64,000 nt of DNA from contig CM022678.1 of the NCBI GenBank assembly GCA_012295275.1, positions 19,881,556 to 19,945,555 of the forward strand, read 5' to 3'. Every line of letters begins with the position of its first letter. Positions within the stretch are counted from its first letter, which is position 1. The stretch comes from Chrysomallon squamiferum (Eukaryota; Mollusca; Gastropoda; Neomphalida; Peltospiridae). Below the pieces are notes generated by a model. It saw nothing but the letters and a program-made list of their open reading frames with translations, was not told the origin of the DNA and ran no database searches. A program made the position numbers and the translations under genes. Of the stretch, positions 23,746-38,100 are shown one piece after another.

Positions 23746-24161
23746 ACGAAAACTTCAAAACTAGTCAGAGTTCTTGCTAAATCTCATGTGACTTCTAGTG
23801 ATTTTTTAAGAACATGAATCAAGTTTTACAAAATCATTCCATACCCAACAGTGTGTTCTGTGAGTTCAGAATCCTGGGACAGTGCAAGTTGAGAAGTTAT
23901 CTCATGTTCCTCAGGATAAGATGAGTTGGTCCATGATGAATCTTGTATCCATGGAAACCATTGTAACTAACTGGTGACATTTTGTGTAACCACTACTGGT
24001 TGTTTGAGAAACTGCATCAGTTAAAACTGAATTATAAACATCAAATATATGACATAAAAAATTCATTAAAAACTTTATATTAGTAAGAATAATCGGAAAC
24101 CATTATTGTTTTCAGTATATCACTCAGTTTTCAGTAATGTCCAAGTTGCATGTAAAAATAT

Positions 24162-24188
24162 AATAAACAAAAACCACTGAACAATAAA
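24162..24188 (+). promoter_or_regulatory. Candidate VPS11 poly(A) signals
   Basis: AATAAA occurs at 24162-24167 and 24183-24188, about 420-440 bases after the stop codon. In DNA this AT-rich the motif is common, so the assignment is tentative. Confidence 0.35.
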
Positions 24189-24335
24189 AATCTAGATCAC
24201 ATATAAAATATATGTGTGAAAAAACCACTGAACATTTTTATACAAGTTGAATATATAACAATTTAAGAAAAAAAAAAAATGATTTCATTACATTCCTACA
24301 GTTTAAGCCAAACATGCTTTATAAAGAAATTGTTA

Positions 24336-24400
24336 TTGTGTGGTATGTGTTATCCTGTCTTTTGGGAGAGTAGATAAATAAGATTGACTGGTGGTATTAG
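24336..24400 (+). mobile_element. Mollusc-type dispersed repeat, decayed copy
   Basis: GTGGTATGTGTTATCCTGTC then TTTTGGGAGAG matches the head of the same repeat; the rest has decayed. Confidence 0.45.
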
Positions 24401-25170
24401 TATGTTACTAACACTAACATTATCCTGAGTAATAATTTAATCTTGAATCTTGAATCTTCAGTGTGTCTGTGAGTGTAAAGCTGAGTAAAATATTGATAAA
24501 AGCAAAACTAATTGCATCCTTTACTACTAAAAAGTAAGTAGAGAGATATGCAAATTAGGCAGAATCAGCTGTTAGATGAATAGAGAACTTTTCAATAATA
24601 ATAATAATAACAATAATTATATGTATGTGTGTGCGTGTGTGTGTGTTTGTGCGTAAAATTTATAATTATTTTGCATGCTTTCAGAGTAAATTTTGGATCA
24701 GATATCTGTATATAAAGAAGATCAGTCATATCTTATACCAGTGATATTATCTGTATCTTTATTTATAGAACACTGTTAAGTCTGGTTTGCTTCACGTTTT
24801 CATAGAAGCTATCATTTGCAGCTTTTGCAAAAAGCAGAAATCATTAATATATGAATAATATTTATATATGTGTATCCATATACATAACTTGATGTCCATT
24901 GATCCATTGAAAAAGAAGGATGGCAATTACTGCTTTAGTAACATAGCAGAACTGAATCACAGAAGAAGAAAAAAAAAATATATATATATATATAAAACTA
25001 AGGCCACATCATCTCAAAAACTTCACTCATCATTTCTGCTATCATTGTTTCACATTTATAGCTAAAGTACTTTCTAATTTGGTGCATCATTAAGTATCCA
25101 TTCATTTTTCATTCATTTCAAACCACCATAGAGCAAGCTGTGTTAGACTGTACAGCTGTTTAATCAAAAT

Positions 25171-25250
25171 CTGTGGTATGTGCAATCCTGTTTATGGGAA
25201 GGTATACATAAAAGATTTGTTGCTGCTAACTCGTAAGAATAGCTTGTTTA
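25171..25250 (+). mobile_element. Mollusc-type dispersed repeat, best copy
   Basis: CTGTGGTATGTGCAATCCTG, then GGGAAGGTATACATAAAAGA and TTGTTGCTGCTAACTCG, follow the order of the mollusc repeat closely. This supports a molluscan source. Confidence 0.55.
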
Positions 25251-26167
25251 GATGGCTGCTGCAGGTGTTATAGAAAACATAATTATTGTTGATATTGTTA
25301 AGAAAATATCTTTTGACATTCATTTGCTGATGTTTTGTATCAGTGTATATGTGTAGGTGCACGTTTGTGTGTGTGAGTGTGTGTGTTTAAGCAGTTAACA
25401 AGAAAACAAAGTATTGTATACAAAACATTTATCATAAAATATTAAAATGTTACATGAAGTATTTCACACTTTCAAAAAACAATACACATACAATTATTAA
25501 TAAACAAACTATGAAAACATAACATTATATTATTACAACTTTTTTTTTGTTGTTTTTCATGTAAAATAAAAAAATAAAAATAAAAAAAAAACAGTATTAA
25601 TAAACTATCAACTGTACAACAAATAAATGGAAGTTAGGCTTCTGCTATTTCTTTTCGTTTGTGTTGGGAGTTTTTGTCGTTCATATTGTGTGGGGGTTTT
25701 TTAGGTTTTTTTTTTTTTTTTTTTTTTTTTTAAGAAGTACCCTAATTTTTTTTTTTTTTTTTTTTTAAATATTTTAGAATATTTAAATATACTGTAGAAA
25801 ACAACAAATTATCAGGACTGGGATTCAGTGGAAATGATCAATCGTCCAATGTATCGTGTTTGAAAAAATATTTAAGATGGCGTCAGTTTACAACATTTTA
25901 TAAATAATTTCTATTTATATTCGTGGGTATTTAATTTATAATTTATGAAAAACAGATTCTGCTTCTTCCTTTCTCATTCTTTTCGTTCAGCAACTTGAGG
26001 TATGAATTCTTTTTGATTTTTTCAAATAAACTGGAAAAACCTCTACCGAAAACTAACGAGAAAATACGAAGGGTTCCGAATTATTCCAAAAATGTTTCGA
26101 TGGTATCCGTCATGTTTATAGATTTCTGACGACAGCGAGGCTTATTTGTGGATGTATTGCAGTTGCG

Positions 26168-26411
26168 TTAAACATCACCGCTTCCGTCGCTCATCATCCA
26201 ATCTTCTAAATCCCTCTCTTTACAATCCGGGTCCTTTTTGCAAAAAGGACCGCATAAAATAAAACCGTAGTCACAACACCGACACATGATGTCATGAACC
26301 CAACAGATAACTGAAGCAAATTCACAGCAGCCGTCATAATGACTGCAACATCCCAGATCCGATCCAAGTAAATGCCAGCCTCGTTTTGATGAACAGTTGA
26401 ATTTTCTGCAA

Positions 26412-26464
<53 letters not shown>

Positions 26465-27592
26465 TTTTTTTTACAGACGAATAAAAAGAAATATAATTAA
26501 AATATAATTGCTACAAACGTTTAAAATATAATTATTGTAGGGACTTTTCCCTAAATTTCCGACCCCGCCGCAAAAAAAAAAAAAAAAAAAATCAAAGGAA
26601 GCACAATCAGCGAGATTATTTCTAGAACTCGTATGAAGCAATAACATTCATTCTTAGACGTTATATCGCCAAAAAGCTTGAGTTTGCAAGAAAATGTGGT
26701 GTCAAGGTTGTACGCTTGCACTGGTGCATAAATTCTGTTGCGCAGTTATGTCCCATGTTTTATAAGTACGGCAATCTATTACATCCTAGTAAAAACGTTT
26801 GCGAAAATAACACGTAATAGAAAACACGTGTTCTTATGATCATTTCACGTGTAATCTGCGTTTGTAATGGATATTGTCACCGAGTATGTTTGACATCTCA
26901 GCACTCTGGTGTAGTAAAATGTTAAATCTATCAGAAAGCAACTGCAGTTAACAACAACAGTAGCAAGAACACTAACAATAGTAATAATAGCAACAACAGT
27001 AACAACAAAAATCAACATAAGAAGAAGAACATATTAAAATATAGTGATATAGAATATTTGTTATATTTTATTCGAGAAATGAGAGATGTATGTCGACGCA
27101 CCATCCTCAACCCGATATCTCATTCGCCAATCTTAATCAGTAACGAAGTACAACAACGAAAAAATTCAGATTTAAATATCTGAGCGCCGCCATTTTATCC
27201 CTTCGTAACTGCAGTTGTGAGGCATCACGTACAGGACGAGCTACCGATTGCTCCAAGGGTTCTTCTGTTGGTTACAGAAAAATAAAATTATTACTCCTCC
27301 CATGTATGCGATGACGTCACAAGTTCAGTTACGAATAAGTTAAAATGGCGGCTTTCAGATGTTCTGTAACATCGTTTTATTTGGTGTCATACTTTCTTAC
27401 TTTCAACCAAACCAATAAAACAATGACTTGGGAGTATAAATGATTTTACCAGACCATTAATTCATGCCAGTACAAATTTTACTTCAGCATATTAAAACAT
27501 TTTAAATTATAGTTTGATAAATACTCACGAACAGTCATGTTTTTTGCAGGAAATAGCTCTGGCCTTCTCCGCAATATTTGTTTCATCAATAC
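26168..27592 (-). CDS. Small cysteine-rich protein, last two exons (partial)
   Basis: Two minus-strand exons are joined by a clean GT-AG intron: 27592-27529 (enters in phase 1) and 26405-26168 (stop at 26170-26168). Together they encode about 100 residues, beginning IDETNIAEKARAISCKKHDC and ending DLEDWMMSDGSGDV. Between these lies a dense cysteine region with CC pairs (GCCSHYDGCCEFAS, HDIMCRCCDYG, CGPFC). Such density suggests a disulfide-rich secreted or extracellular domain. No signal peptide is in these exons; the 5' end must lie to the right and I could not identify it. I do not recognise the family. A second frame is also open over much of both exons, but it lacks this composition. Confidence 0.65.
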
Positions 27593-27932
27593 CTGCAAGA
27601 AAATAAATAAATAAATAAATAAATGTATATTTATACATGTATTTCCAAGTGCAAGTGCAAGTTTTATTTTTGAATACCAGTATTCCAAATAAAACGTTTG
27701 ATAATAATCGTAAAATCTGATGATTGAAGAATCCTACGTTTTTCATTTCGTTTCCTTTTGTACTTCCGACTTAAATTATACAATAATAATAAGAAGAAGA
27801 AGAAGAAGATTTGATAACGTAATATAAAGCATCACTGAATATATTGTTAGCAGTTATAATGGACCTATCAGTATATCAATAATTATTTAAAATATTATTT
27901 CTTTTATCGTCGTCATCATGATCATGATCATG

Positions 27933-27974
<42 letters not shown>

Positions 27975-28539
27975 GTTGTTATTATTATTATTATTATTAT
28001 TATTGTTGTTGTTGTTGTTGTTATTACTATGTGATATTACTAGTACATTCTGCTATTCTCCTCGAACACGCTGTAAAATATAGCCTATCATTATTAGCAA
28101 AGATTTTAACTCGAGAAAATAAAATGCTATTGTTAACAAATAAAGTGTAGTATTGTAATAGATTAATGTCCTTCCTTGTCTTATTTACTCAAGTTTTCTT
28201 TCCTATCCTTGTTGAATTAATTGTTGAAACAGGAAAATTCTGAGATGATTGTACTTAATGGTTCCCCTGAAGGCCTAATTTCCGAGCTTCTTGTTTATAG
28301 TGCTATCTCTTCTAAGTCACGTATTTGCAGGAAAGAATGCTGATCTGAGTCACGTGTACCCACGCAGACGTCATTTTGTATATCCTCGAAACAATGGAAG
28401 ACTTCCGAAATGACTTCTGTCGGGCGCTACTAATTTCTCTGTTAATAAGTAGAGTCTGTAGATCCATATAATTTAATTTATTTCGTTTTTTGTTTTTGTT
28501 TTTGTTTTGTTGTTTTATGGGAGGTGTTTTATATATAAA

Positions 28540-28572
<33 letters not shown>

Positions 28573-28822
28573 AAATATAATAATAATAATAATAATGATT
28601 AATAGTATTAATTATTATTATTTTATTTATTTATTTAATTTTATTTTATTTATTTATTTTTTTTTTATTTATTTTTTTTATTTATTTAATTTATTTAATT
28701 TAATTTAATTTTTTAATTATTTATTTTATTTTATTTTATTTTTGATGTTGTTGTTGTTATTGTTAGTGCAGATTTATATAACTGTTTTTATTGTAGTTTT
28801 ATCTTTGTGTCTTTATGTTTTA

Positions 28823-28864
<42 letters not shown>

Positions 28865-29088
28865 TAAGGTTCATGCCATTGGACATCAGCCTTTTCTAAT
28901 AATAACGTATGATAATAATATAACAGATCATGTCGCGATTCTAATTAGACTTCAGTCTGTAAAATTACTATACAGCTGGGAAGGAGAATTGGCCGCCATT
29001 TTGCTAAACAGAAATAAAACGATAATTTGGAAGGATTTCCTAGCTAATAAATATAAAGGTAATTTTCAAGTTTTGACGAAAACAAATT

Positions 29089-29089
<1 letters not shown>

Positions 29090-29161
<72 letters not shown>

Positions 29162-29210
29162 CGATGATGATGATGATGATGATGATGACGATGAAGACGA
29201 TGATGACGAC

Positions 29211-29252
<42 letters not shown>
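29090..29252. repeat. (AAT)n joined to (GAT)n
   Basis: A long AAT run is followed directly by a GAT run with a few GAC and GAA variants. It reads as poly-Asn then poly-Asp, but nothing else supports coding. Confidence 0.95.
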
Positions 29253-29253
<1 letters not shown>

Positions 29254-29604
29254 ATAACTGTAATTACAAACCCCTGAAATTGAACTGACACTCAGTGAGA
29301 CCCAGTAAAGTACACAGCATGGCGGTCACGTATATAAACAATTTCAATGTCATCTGCAAAATAAATAAATAAAAATACACGTATTTGCTTAACATTTGCC
29401 AATAAAACTTTTGAACTAATATAATATTAAAGGAAGTGATAAAAATTAAAAATCAAAAATCATATTAACATTAAAATAAAAATAATTTTTTAAAAAATAA
29501 TGCGAATACGAAATTATAGAACTAATTATTCACATAATTCATAATTAATTCTAGATCTTCTTTTAGTTTTATTTATTTATTTATCAAAATCATCATCATT
29601 ATTG

Positions 29605-29651
<47 letters not shown>

Positions 29652-30810
29652 AATCAATTTAATCCATTACTTTATTTTATTTTAAACGAATTACATATTT
29701 GAAAAAAAAAATATTTGTATTTATATTTAGTTTTTAATCCTTCTTTTTAAAACATAGAAACTGAAAATAATTTACGATAATTATTTATAGACAAAATAAT
29801 GGATTTATTTTAAACATATTTAAACCAGATAGAAAATATTTAAAATAATAAAAAGAAAAATATTTACTATAGTAAAAATCTTTCAATCTAACGATAACAT
29901 TTAAAAATTTGAAGATATAGAAAACACATTTTTTTTTTTTTTTTTTTTTTTACTAAACTTACCTTAGAAAATATGCACGTTCGCAAATGTTGAAAGTTTG
30001 TGAGTAATTATAAAGTTAGATTTGGCAGGTAAACCTCGAAATACAGAGATTACATATTACCCCATTTACGAAATCTGCTCTGCTTGGTGCATCAAGAAAC
30101 ACATTCATTAGCTTGTTACTCGTCAATATCTGTGAAAACAAACTGTTTGTACTTGGCGCTATGAGGCGGAACACTAACGTAGTGTGCAGTCATATTTCAT
30201 TAGGAGGTAATTATTAGATGATAAATGACGTTCAGCAGGTAGCAGGTAACCTTCGAGACTTGACACACAAAACAGAAGAGAGAGAAAAAAAAAAAATATA
30301 TATATATAAAAAAACAAGGTTAATTAAGTCTAGTTTTGTTTTCGTCTGCGTTTTATGTTTGGATGCGTGTGTGTGTATGGATGTTTCTTGAGTGTGAGGT
30401 GAAGTCTGAGTATGCGTGCATGTGCATGTGTATGAATTCGCGTGAGTGTATCTGTTTTTAATGTGCGACTGAGCGTGCCTGTGTGTGTATGTTTGAGTAA
30501 GTAGCGCAAGAACAACATCAACAACAAAACATTCGTTTACTTATTATTTAAATATACCGATTAGCTACTCCTTTATTTCCTTTTATTAGATACATTTTTT
30601 TTTTTTTTCTTAATCTAGTGAATGGATTTTCCTTTCTATGGGCAGGAACAAATTAACTAAACCCTGCTGCTAAGTAATAAAATAGACCTGGGGGCCTTCA
30701 GCGAGATGCTTCTATAAAATAATATTTAATGTGTGTGTGTGCGTGTGAAAATGTGTTTATTTATATATAATAAGTAAATATATATATATTAAATAATAAG
30801 TAAATGAATA

Positions 30811-30857
<47 letters not shown>

Positions 30858-31418
30858 TTTCTAAATTGTTTTCCATAAACGTTAATTAAAGAAAAATAAT
30901 AATAAAAATGTTTTCAGATGTTATTAAACAAACTTTTTCATTTAAGAAAAAAAAAAAAAAAAAAAAGTAGAAAGAAAGATAATTAGAAAACAGTTCATTG
31001 AGTTAAGCGTTGACTGAAGTTTTTTGTATTCAGTAAAAATGTAGTTTAAAATGTTCCCGTAGAGTCAAACCATATTTAAAATGGCTTATATAGTCAAACT
31101 ATTAAACTGTTGTAATAATTACTACTGCATAATGCTAAAATAATAGTTGAAAAAAATAATAATAATAATAATTTAAAAAAAAAAAAATGTACGAAGCAAA
31201 ATTGTAGCAAAAATGACCGGTATACAGTCTATGTGTACTGCGCTAACACTTCTTGGCGGGAATACGTTTTGCCGTACAGGAATGTATTTCACCTCAGCGT
31301 TACGCGTTATTTTACAAATTACTAATCAGCTTAACTTAATCAAGTTAATGGAAATCTCATGTGAACGTTAAGATTATTTACAAAACTGATAATTCTTATA
31401 ACCGCAGGTTGCGATTAA

Positions 31419-31419
<1 letters not shown>

Positions 31420-31485
<66 letters not shown>

Positions 31486-31505
31486 ACACACACAGACAAA
31501 TACAC
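31420..31505. repeat. (CA)n microsatellite
   Basis: About 80 bases of CA with few interruptions, intergenic. Confidence 0.97.
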
Positions 31506-32547
31506 ACAAAACTGTAGTAACTTTTCTTATTTTTTTTCGAGAACTTTCGAATAGATTCTGCAAAACAGGATGTTTTTCTAGTAATGAAGTTTCTGTTAGC
31601 GTGTAATAAATAACGGATAATAATAATAATAATGTTTGAAAATGATTATGTAAGATGTTGTTTATCACAAATTTTGATGAGGAATCGTAAATTTGGCTTC
31701 TGGCCATACATGCGGGTACGTGTTCGTACTAACATAGGTGCACGTTATTTACTTTTTTTTCTCACAAGCTGTCTAACATACTGTAATTATTCTTAAAAAC
31801 ATCCACATTTAGGATGACGCAACCTAAGTATACTTGCATCAGATAAAAATATATTACATTCTATTGCACACATCATTTTATTGATTTATTTATTACTACT
31901 ACTACTACTGCTATTTCTATGACATTTGGTTTCAGTCGTTAAGTCGCATAACATTTCGGGTTAGATATCCGCCATGTTTTAAAATCATGGGAGAAACATT
32001 TTCTTTAAAAGAAAATGCGGTGGAAAAAAAAAAGAAAAAAATGTCTTTAATTATTTCATTCCAAGTTTCTGTTGAAAAAATTCATAGAAATATATCCAAT
32101 ACATGTACTGTGTTAGAAATTTTTAAGACTGTTTGTTTTTGTTTCTAACTACCATTATTAAACTAAAAAAACTGAACAACAAGGAACATTATTCATTTAG
32201 GTGTTTCTTCGGCCAGGACCATTTTAACAGCAAAGCAACACTCTGAGATGCTCTACATATGCACATACAAAACGAAACAAGTATTAGCAGCTAGAATATA
32301 TGGAGGGGCGTAGATGCCCAAAGTACCGATACCTTATAATTATTAAGAACGCCCTATCACCGAATATTGTTCTTCAATTAATCATATCACATTAACTGAA
32401 CAAACATTAATAATAAAATCATATAAGGCTTCGTTTTGGTCTTTGCATAGTAGTTAATCTTCCTTTGAACTTATTTAGTTTGCGTATAAAACATATAACT
32501 TCACTTGTTGTTTTATTTATGTTGTTATTTTTATTTTTTATTATCAC

Positions 32548-32602
<55 letters not shown>

Positions 32603-32808
32603 GTGAATTTCTGTGTTTGTGTGTGTAATCTTTTCTTTTCTTTCATTCATTTTTTTTTTTTTTTTTTTCGGTATTATGAGTTAGTATATATTTATACATA
32701 CACCAGACTTCAATACTTCTCCCAAAATTGCCAGTTTCTTAGCGAATCACAAAAAAAAGGATATCAATTTACAGTCCTCAGTTCGTTAAGGTCGTAAATA
32801 TTAACGTA

Positions 32809-32909
<101 letters not shown>

Positions 32910-33316
32910 TAATCACTGAACAATTTTGTCATTCACTTTGTCTCGAAGAGATGCATGGCAGATGTTTGTTTTATTATGTCGGGGAATCAACAGAACATCG
33001 CATGCTATTTTGGCAAAACAGAACACAAGGAAACAAGAGAAGTGTTGTTTTATTACTGAGTTTGCTTATATATATGTATATAATTGTTATTTCTAAAGTT
33101 ATTGACGTACTTGCAGTTTGTTTTGGGGACGTTGAGCGGCGTAGCTTGGCGTCTGCTAATACTGTTTTAATACTCTCACGTGAGACTGTGTATGTTTTGT
33201 GAGTAGTTACCGTCTGAAATACACAGTCATTTACTATCTAATGCCATAATTATAAAACTGAAAATCGATGTAACCTAAAATGGGCATAACATATTAAGAG
33301 AAATTTAAAAATAACA

Positions 33317-33358
<42 letters not shown>

Positions 33359-34154
33359 TAAATAATAAAATAAATAAATAAAATAAATAAAAAAGAATTA
33401 AAATGAAAAAGCAAATGAAAATGAAATAGGCAAGACTGACCCACCATAACTCCACCCGCCCTTGTTTCGCCTCTGGGGAGTTATATAATGTTTCAAAAAT
33501 AATAAAACTGTTAAGAAAAAAAAAAAAAAAATTATTTCGAATTTTTTCTACGTGTTTCATTAGAACATGGCGCCCGAATACTTGAATATGGCGTATAGCA
33601 GCAGAGTCAGAAAACGAAGTAAAAATCCTATTTAAAAATACAGACGATCGATATTCAAACATACTTAGGGCAATTAACGGGGTGCGGGACGGTTGAACGA
33701 GTTGTATTTATTGTTCATTGTTGTTGTTGTTTATAAACTGGATATTTTTTTATTTTTTTTTTTAAAAATGCTGAAATGGTTAATTTACAAAACAAACTTA
33801 CAAAATAAACAATTAAAAAAAATATATATATATAAATAAAATAATTATGGAATAAATTTTTATTTCGAAGATAAATGAAAATAATTATAGACAAAATTGT
33901 AAAAAAATAAATAAAATAAAAAAAAAATAAATAAAAATTAAATAAAAAATAAATCCAAACCGTCATTTTAAAAGATTTAAAACTTTAGTTTTGTTAGATG
34001 CATGCATTTTAATTCATATTCTACAATAGGCTAGACGTTTATTTCCCCTTTATCGAACTCTTTACTAAAGAGAGGTAGAAAACTAGTAATAGATTCCGTA
34101 TCCTGTCAAATTTGCACGTGTTTATATTTATTTATTTATTTATTAAACTGTGTT

Positions 34155-35068
34155 ATGGCGAAAAAGACAAAACATAATTTTCATGGAAAGAAACGATCAC
34201 CCGGTACACCAGATCAGAAAGAAAATAAAGTTAAATTTCGCAAGAAACGGAAAGATAATGTTGATGACAGCGTTGAATTTAGAAAACATAAACAGAATGA
34301 ATCATTCAATGATAATACTACTTCGACTACGGCTGTTGACAGTGTTGACAATAAGGTTATTATTTAAATTTGTTATTTTAATTAGATATGTAATTTTTAG
34401 CATTTAATAGATGTAATTTTTAAACGAAAAACATAATTATTAGAATGTTTATGACTACTATTATAACATTAAAAACCAGCAACAATAGATGGTACCATGC
34501 ACATTTAACATTATTATTATTATTATCAGTACATGAGACAGGAAAGTGAATCGGAAGATGAGTTGAAAGAAACAAGAAGACTTGTTAAATACCAGAACAG
34601 AAAAAATAAGAAATCTGGAGGTTTTCAAGCTATGGGTAAAAATATATTCATTTATCATTTTGACAATTTACTTATTTGTAATCACTTTATAATTATTATA
34701 AGAAATAGTTTTGTTTTATTATGAAGATATATATCAAATCTTGACAAAATTGTAAGAATGAAATAAATAACTATAATTCTAATTGTATTTGTTTATTTAT
34801 ATTTGTTTTATTCTTTTTAATTTATTTTTTAATTATTATTATTATTATTATTTATATTTGTTGTTTATTTTTTCTTTTGTTAATTTGTTTATCTATGTTT
34901 TGAGTATTTTTGAATTTAATGACACTAGTGATTTTGTTTCACAGGACTTTCTCATGCAATATTTAAAGGAATCAGTAGAAAGGGATATAAATTACCAACA
35001 CCGATACAGAGAAAGGTTTGTATTACCTGCATGACTGCTTTTATTTCCACTTTATTATTATATTATTG

Positions 35069-35109
<41 letters not shown>

Positions 35110-38100
35110 TGTTATTACAGTTATTGTTATTATTACTGTTATTGTTACTGTTTCAGTTGTTATTGTTATTATTATTTTTGATATTGTTATTACTATTATT
35201 ATTATTATTCATAATTATTAATATTAATTACATAAATAAAAACTACTACTACTACTACTATTTCTACTACTACAACTACTACTGCTAAAACTACTACTAT
35301 TTAAATATTTTTTGATTATCTAATTTTCAATCATATTTAGAAATTTTCCGTATATCAAATGTATTTCAGTAAAATGCAAACTAACTCAAAACCTACTCTA
35401 GATCTGTCTTTTTTTTTTTTTAAGTCTGTTCTAAAGCAACTTTTTTTTATTTAATTAATATTTTTATGTTTTCTTTTTCAGACAATTCCTCTCATTATTG
35501 ATGGCAAAGACATTGTTGCCATGGCGAGGACAGGAAGTGGAAAGACTGCAGCATTTTTGATTCCGATGTTTGAAAAGTTGATCGCACATTCGTCAAAAGG
35601 TGTCCGGGCAATCATAATGTCCCCAACACGAGAACTGGCAATGCAGACACTAAAATTTGCCAAAGAAGTAAATAAATGAATATTAATAACAAAAACAGTA
35701 AATAAAAATAATAATAATTATTATTATTACAGAATTAATAAATCATAATGATTATAGAACACATTTTATTTTAAAACGGTTTTATGTGGAACACATTACA
35801 GGATTATTGTATCTATAAAAGTGCCATTTTGATAATTTAATAGAGTATTAAAACCATTTAATTCTTTTTTAAAATGTTCATGGTTCAAAAAAAATTAATT
35901 ATTAAAGATGTAAATAACGGAATATTAAAATAAAAGGTAATATCTGTTTATTTTATATTTTAAAATATTTGTATAAAAATATAAAAAAAATTAGATTTGT
36001 AACAGTAACTGATACCAATCTTATAATCATTTAATATCGTTTTAAAACATTTATTTTCCATTTTCAATTCCATTATAACAATAACAAAAAATAATTACAC
36101 TAATTGTTTTAATCAGTATATTTTGACTGTGGTTTAAAAATGTTTAGAAAATGTATATATTTAAATTTTTAAAATTTAAGTATTTGTTTACAAAACTGGT
36201 ACATACTGCAACAGTTTAATCAGAAATTATTTCCTGTGACAGAACAAAAAGTAAATTTATTGTGTTATTTTATTTTATTATTTTTTTTTAGCTTGGACGA
36301 TTCGCAGGTTTGAAAGCTGCTGTTATCCTAGGAGGAGACCGGTAAATTAAAAACATTCTGAAATATTTCTACAATAAATTTAAAATAATTTGATATCTTT
36401 TATAAAAGCTTATTACAAAATATTAACATGTTCAGCACCTTATGTATAATAACTAACTAAATTTGTAGCTTATATAAGAAGATAAATATAATATTTAAAA
36501 GTTTATTGTTGTTATTGTTTTTTGGTAGAATCTATACGACGATATATTTTTGATCTGTAAGAATTTTTTTTTTACAATTTATTATAACAAGATAATTTTA
36601 TAATACATATGAATTTTTTTAAGCCACTGTGTCTGTTTTTAAAATTACTTTTTATTAATATTTAATACATTCTTTTTAAAGAGGGATGTTCTTTAACTGA
36701 AAATCTTATTAAAGCTTTTAAAGATTTCCTGTTATAAATGAAATTTTAAGGCAATCAAAATGTATTTAATTATTCAGAAAGCAAGAATTTTAAAACTGAG
36801 GTATTCAGACTGTAAATTATAAATTATTACAGTAGTCTTTGTATACTCTGATATTAACTGAATAACTCTTTCAACTGAACAGTTAGTAATAAAAGGACAT
36901 AATGGGAATTAATTAGACATGCTGGTTGTGGAGTTAAATCTTTTTTTCTGTTTCAGAATGGAAGATCAGTTTGCTGCAGTTCATGAAAACCCTGACATGT
37001 AAGTGCATTAACATTTTCATAACCAAATGCATGTGAATATTGCTTTATATAACTAAGTGAAAAAATATTGTAAAATAGCCACTTTTTATAAATCGTTTTT
37101 TTTTTTTTTTTTTTTTTTTTTTTCTTGAAGGAGCATTACTGGTATACAGCATTTTTTACATTTCAGTTTTTTTATGTTACAAGTTTTATAAATGGTTTTT
37201 TCTTATAAAAATAGAAATTGTAACTATTAATTGTTTCTCATGATGCAACATTTACAATAAATATAACTTGAATACAGAACAGGTTTGTAGTTCTATTTTT
37301 AATGTAGTTATTAATGTAAATGTTAAATAAAACATTTTGTTTCAGAATTATTGCCACACCAGGCCGATTTTTACATGTTACCATGGAGATGGATTTGAAA
37401 CTGAAGTCTGTGGAATACGTCGTGTTTGATGAGGCTGACAGGTGAGATAATTAGATTTTTTACTTATAGAAAGGTGAAAAATATTAAATTTCAGCTAGGT
37501 AAGATATTTATATAATTAACCATACAGTAATATAATTACAAAAATTTTAATTATTTACAAGAAATATAATATTTATATCTTTTTTTTTAATTTTTAATTT
37601 TTTTTTGTTGTTGTCATTATTAAAAGTTAAATGTATTAATATAAAAAAAATATATATTTTATGGATATTTAATTAAATTATTTTTAATTTATTCTTACAA
37701 AAATAGAATATTTACACTTTTATTTCTTAATCTTTATTAACAGTTCAGATAATTGTATAAACCACTCCATCTCAATAACTACACAAAATTTTAAAAAAAA
37801 TTCCATCTTTGTTTATTAATTAAAGTTATTAATGTAAATAAAAATATATTTTATGATAACTAAATTTTTTTTTTATAAACTGTTTTGGTAGGTTATTTGA
37901 GATGGGTTTTGAAGAACAGTTGAACGAAATACTACATCGGCTACCTGACTCAAGACAAACGTTGCTGTTTTCTGCGACGTTGCCAAAACTTCTAGTTGAC
38001 TTTGCTAAGGCTGGACTCAACGATCCTACACTGATCCGATTAGATGTTGACTCAAAACTGAGTGAACAACTCAAGGTGAAATTTGTGATTTTATTTTGAT

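Larger units (their letters stand above)
23746..26167. other. VPS11 3' UTR and non-coding DNA
   Basis: It holds VPS11 3' untranslated sequence, two dispersed-repeat copies, short CA/TA/AAT runs and long T runs near 25707-25766. I see no convincing exon. The right end should include the 3' UTR of the minus-strand cysteine-rich gene. Confidence 0.6.

Noticed and set aside
28815-29060. A plus-strand frame reading HKVHAIGHQPFLIITYD
   Set aside because: It is open by chance between two microsatellites, with no domain, start context or splice partner.
29090-29270. Poly-Asn/poly-Asp protein frame
   Set aside because: It is the translation of AAT and GAT microsatellites; no splice sites or conserved flank support it.
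30010-30200. A possible minus-strand exon (ILTSNKLMNVFLDAPSRADF) between AG and GT
   Set aside because: Its phase does not join the cysteine-rich exons and the sequence matches nothing I recognise.
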